From the NCBI GenBank assembly GCA_030427245.1, contig JAUHXA010000018.1, forward strand, positions 1-64,000: a stretch of DNA of 64,000 nt. The letters are read 5' to 3'. Below, in pieces: positions 62,159-64,000 of the stretch; position 1 is the stretch's first letter; each line of letters starts with the position of its first letter. Source of the DNA: Bacteroidia bacterium. Its GTDB lineage: Bacteria > Bacteroidota > Bacteroidia > Chitinophagales > UBA2359. Position numbers and translations under genes: made by a program. The notes under the pieces are model-generated. The model was not told where the DNA came from and searched no databases. It saw only the letters and a program-made list of their open reading frames with translations.

Positions 62159-63196
62159 GTGAAACATATATATAAAACATCATTTTTGATAGGCTCATTG
62201 ATGCTTTTGGGACTATTCGTTATGTCTTCTCGATACATGAATCCCTCCACTGGAGATGAATTAGCATCTTACGAACCCAGCGTATATAAAAACCTGATTA
62301 CCTATACCAAAGGCGATTTGTTTGTTTTTGAAACAGAAAAACCTTCTTCTAAAAAGATAGCTCAGTTTAGCGAAAAATCGGGTCAATTACTACGCAACCA
62401 ACTCTCTGTGCCTACCATTAGAAGTAACGAGGTCATGGTACGTGCAAAATCAGATGAAACTGCTTTTTTTGAGGCAAATCTCTCTGAAGGTAAGTTGGCC
62501 TTCAATAAAGGAATGAAAAATTATTTGGAAGAAGGGGGTCGTGAATTACCTTCACAGGCAAGTGCCAATAAGGCTTCTCTTCAATTTATCCATGAAAGCG
62601 GGCTAGCACCCGAAAATAAGGAAGAATTAGTAATGATGCATTCAGGTGGTTTGCGAACTTCCTTTGCAGGTTCTAATAAAACGATAGATGTATTGAGAAC
62701 TGTGACCTATGGACGCTTGCTAGACGGTGTTCCTGTGTATGGTGCAGGTTCTAAAATCATCGTACAAGTAGGAAACAAAGGAGAAATTGTCGGTGCTACT
62801 TCACGTTGGAAAAAAGTGCAAGAAACCTCCAAGAAAAGGGTTGGAGAAGTAGAGATGAAAAGTGCCCGAGATGCAGAAGTAGAAATGAAAAGACGACTAC
62901 TGACCGAATTTGGAAAAGAAGCAAAATCCAAACTTGAAAATATGGCACTTGCTTATTATGATGGGGCGGGAACTCATATCCAACCTGCTTACTTTTTTCA
63001 GGTCAAAGTGATGATTCCCCAAGTAAACAACGCACCTCCTGTCAGGTTTGACTATATGGGCATCATTCCTGCACTTGCCAATTCGCCTGAAAGAATTGAA
63101 GTGATGGATACGCCAAAGGAAGCTTCCCAAATCAAAAAGTTATCTTCTAAACCTACTTTAGATGTTCGAGAAAAAAATCCGCGAGATATTGAATAA
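62159..63196 (+). CDS. Exported propeptide-like (FTP/PepSY-type) protein
   Basis: The 345-residue protein starts at GTG 62159, giving the signal MKHIYKTSFLIGSLMLLGLF. A later ATG would cut into the signal. The middle carries a segment typical of FTP/PepSY propeptide domains: TVTYGRLLDGVPVYGAGSKI followed by VGNKGEIVGATSRWKKV. The C-terminus has IQPAYFFQVKV, a beta strand often seen at the end of such domains. It may be a chaperone or inhibitor for the DUF6345 protein encoded just before it. Confidence 0.65.
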   Translation: MKHIYKTSFLIGSLMLLGLFVMSSRYMNPSTGDELASYEPSVYKNLITYTKGDLFVFETEKPSSKKIAQFSEKSGQLLRNQLSVPTIRSNEVMVRAKSDETAFFEANLSEGKLAFNKGMKNYLEEGGRELPSQASANKASLQFIHESGLAPENKEELVMMHSGGLRTSFAGSNKTIDVLRTVTYGRLLDGVPVYGAGSKIIVQVGNKGEIVGATSRWKKVQETSKKRVGEVEMKSARDAEVEMKRRLLTEFGKEAKSKLENMALAYYDGAGTHIQPAYFFQVKVMIPQVNNAPPVRFDYMGIIPALANSPERIEVMDTPKEASQIKKLSSKPTLDVREKNPRDIE

Positions 63197-63247
63197 CACT
63201 ATCTTGTGTTCTATAACACATTGCTAATTTATAGCCACTAATCATAT

Positions 63248-63283
63248 TTTAGACTTTGAACGAAGGAGTATTGAGGCAAGAAA
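63248..63283 (+). repeat. TTTAGACTTTGAAC-type dispersed motif
   Basis: TTTAGACTTTGAACGAAGGA followed by GTATTGAGGCAAG is a weaker copy of the motif at 58605 and 35915-35882. It lies between the propeptide-like and Kazal genes. Confidence 0.5.
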
Positions 63284-63371
63284 TAAAATATTAATTGGTT
63301 ATCATGTTTTACATCTTGCCTCCTATTTCACAATCCTTAGATTTAAAATTAAGTTATTAGCGAGAAGAATT

Positions 63372-63409
63372 GCAGTACTGGTTTTGTCATTTTGCTCAAC
63401 CAGTACTGC
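63372..63409. other. 12-bp perfect hairpin before the Kazal gene
   Basis: GCAGTACTGGTT (63372-63383) and AACCAGTACTGC (63398-63409) pair perfectly with a 14-nt loop. A third AACCAGTA follows at about 63417. There is no T run, so it may be an operator or mRNA structure for the gene at 63447 as well as a terminator. Confidence 0.65.
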
Positions 63410-63446
63410 TTATTTCAACCAGTAAGTCAAAATAATACGTAGTTAC

Positions 63447-63794
63447 ATGAGAAGTATTCTATCCAGTGTTTTATTTAGCTTATCTTGCTGTGTATTCAGC
63501 TTATTTTTGTTGGCAACAGATTGCCAAAATAAAACCAACAACAACCAAACTCAAGAAACATCCCAACCCAATACTTCTACTCCTCCAAGTGGATACGAGA
63601 AACCAACTATTCCTAAGCCAATCCCTATAGAAAATTTGGATAAAGACTGTTATGAGGCAGTTAACAACACCGAATCTATCCCCTGTCCTGACGTATATGC
63701 CCCTGTTTGTGGCTGCGATAATAAAAACTATAGCAATGCTTGTCAGGCTAAAAGGGAAGGAATCAAAAAGTGGACGGAGGGAAATTGTAAGTAG
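63447..63794 (+). CDS. Kazal-type protease inhibitor, exported
   Basis: The 115-residue protein has a hydrophobic leader with a lipobox-like LLATDCQ, a Thr/Pro-rich spacer and one C-terminal Kazal domain: CPDVYAPVCGCDNKNYSNAC followed by KREGIKKWTEGNC, with six cysteines in the family order. Kazal domains inhibit serine proteases by a reactive loop. Its position behind a putative peptidase and a propeptide-like protein suggests control of proteolysis in the envelope, which is an inference. Confidence 0.85.
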   Translation: MRSILSSVLFSLSCCVFSLFLLATDCQNKTNNNQTQETSQPNTSTPPSGYEKPTIPKPIPIENLDKDCYEAVNNTESIPCPDVYAPVCGCDNKNYSNACQAKREGIKKWTEGNCK

Positions 63795-63930
63795 TACTTC
63801 AAAATTAGAAGGTAGAAAATCCGCAACGTGATTTTATTGCAGGAGTTGAAGTGATTTATCCAAACTTTTGACCTTTCTAGGCGTTACATTTGCGAACAAT
63901 CATTTCACAAAATTTAATCACATTTATCTC

Positions 63931-64000
63931 ATGAAAAGAAAAGCAACAGCCGTTTGGCAAGGCACAGGAACAGAAGGTACAGGAACGCTCACTTCTCCAA
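63931..64000 (+). CDS. OsmC family peroxiredoxin, N-terminal fragment
   Basis: The first 23 codons (MKRKATAVWQGTGTEGTGTL) match the conserved opening of OsmC-type hydroperoxide reductases. The gene continues beyond the window, so the catalytic cysteines are not visible. Confidence 0.75.
   Translation, partial: MKRKATAVWQGTGTEGTGTLTSP

Overview
The window looks like chromosome from a Bacteroidota bacterium, most likely of the Saprospiraceae/Chitinophagales type. The reasons are: proteins ending in type IX secretion (T9SS) type A sorting domains, many Bacteroidota-specific families (DUF5683, DUF4296, DUF4350, DUF5522, choice-of-anchor B), TAnnTTTG promoter-like boxes, low GC, and a mevalonate-kinase-like gene. 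The genus cannot be told from the sequence alone.

Layout. 1-4310 (minus) is the N-terminal part of a giant secreted repeat protein (P-domain, Ig-like modules, then ~109-aa modules). Its upstream DNA carries a diverged ~295-bp tandem duplication. 5376-19299 holds a saccharopine dehydrogenase-like enzyme, a helix-hairpin-helix barrel protein, a DUF4350-MoxR pair, a tandemly duplicated DUF5683 protein, a double carboxypeptidase-regulatory-domain protein, a carotenoid/retinol-type oxidoreductase, an M48 lipoprotein protease and a transglutaminase. 19327-24535 is a rubble island: an RHS relic, a 30-codon lipoprotein stub, DUF4291, a toxin-like C-terminus with a coupled immunity candidate, an IS1-family element without target duplication, and an orphan gene end. 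It lies beside a tRNA-His(GTG) gene.

25198-28098 encodes an intact P1B-type ATPase relative that has lost its catalytic residues, plus a partner membrane protein. 28183-45178 is mostly housekeeping: GDSL lipoprotein, mevalonate kinase, MaoC, thrS-infC-acyltransferase (with no rpmI-rplT behind infC), TPR and propeller lipoproteins, and the run pfkA - glycerolipid acyltransferase - gpsA, which links glycolysis to phospholipid synthesis. 45320-60178 mixes T9SS cargo, lipoproteins, rhomboid, DUF885, DUF2256 (a 55-codon gene), an OPT transporter, DUF5522, RseP and GH3. A nest of repeats lies at 56542-57160.

60390-63794 encodes four exported proteins in a row: one with an Ile/Lys homopolymer tract, a DUF6345 protein with a caspase-like His/Cys pair, a propeptide-like partner, and a Kazal-type inhibitor. 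The window ends inside an OsmC gene. The strongest leads for new biology are the pseudo-P-type-ATPase pair, the DUF6345/propeptide/Kazal cluster, the eroded toxin island, and the two-copy hairpin element whose arms covary.
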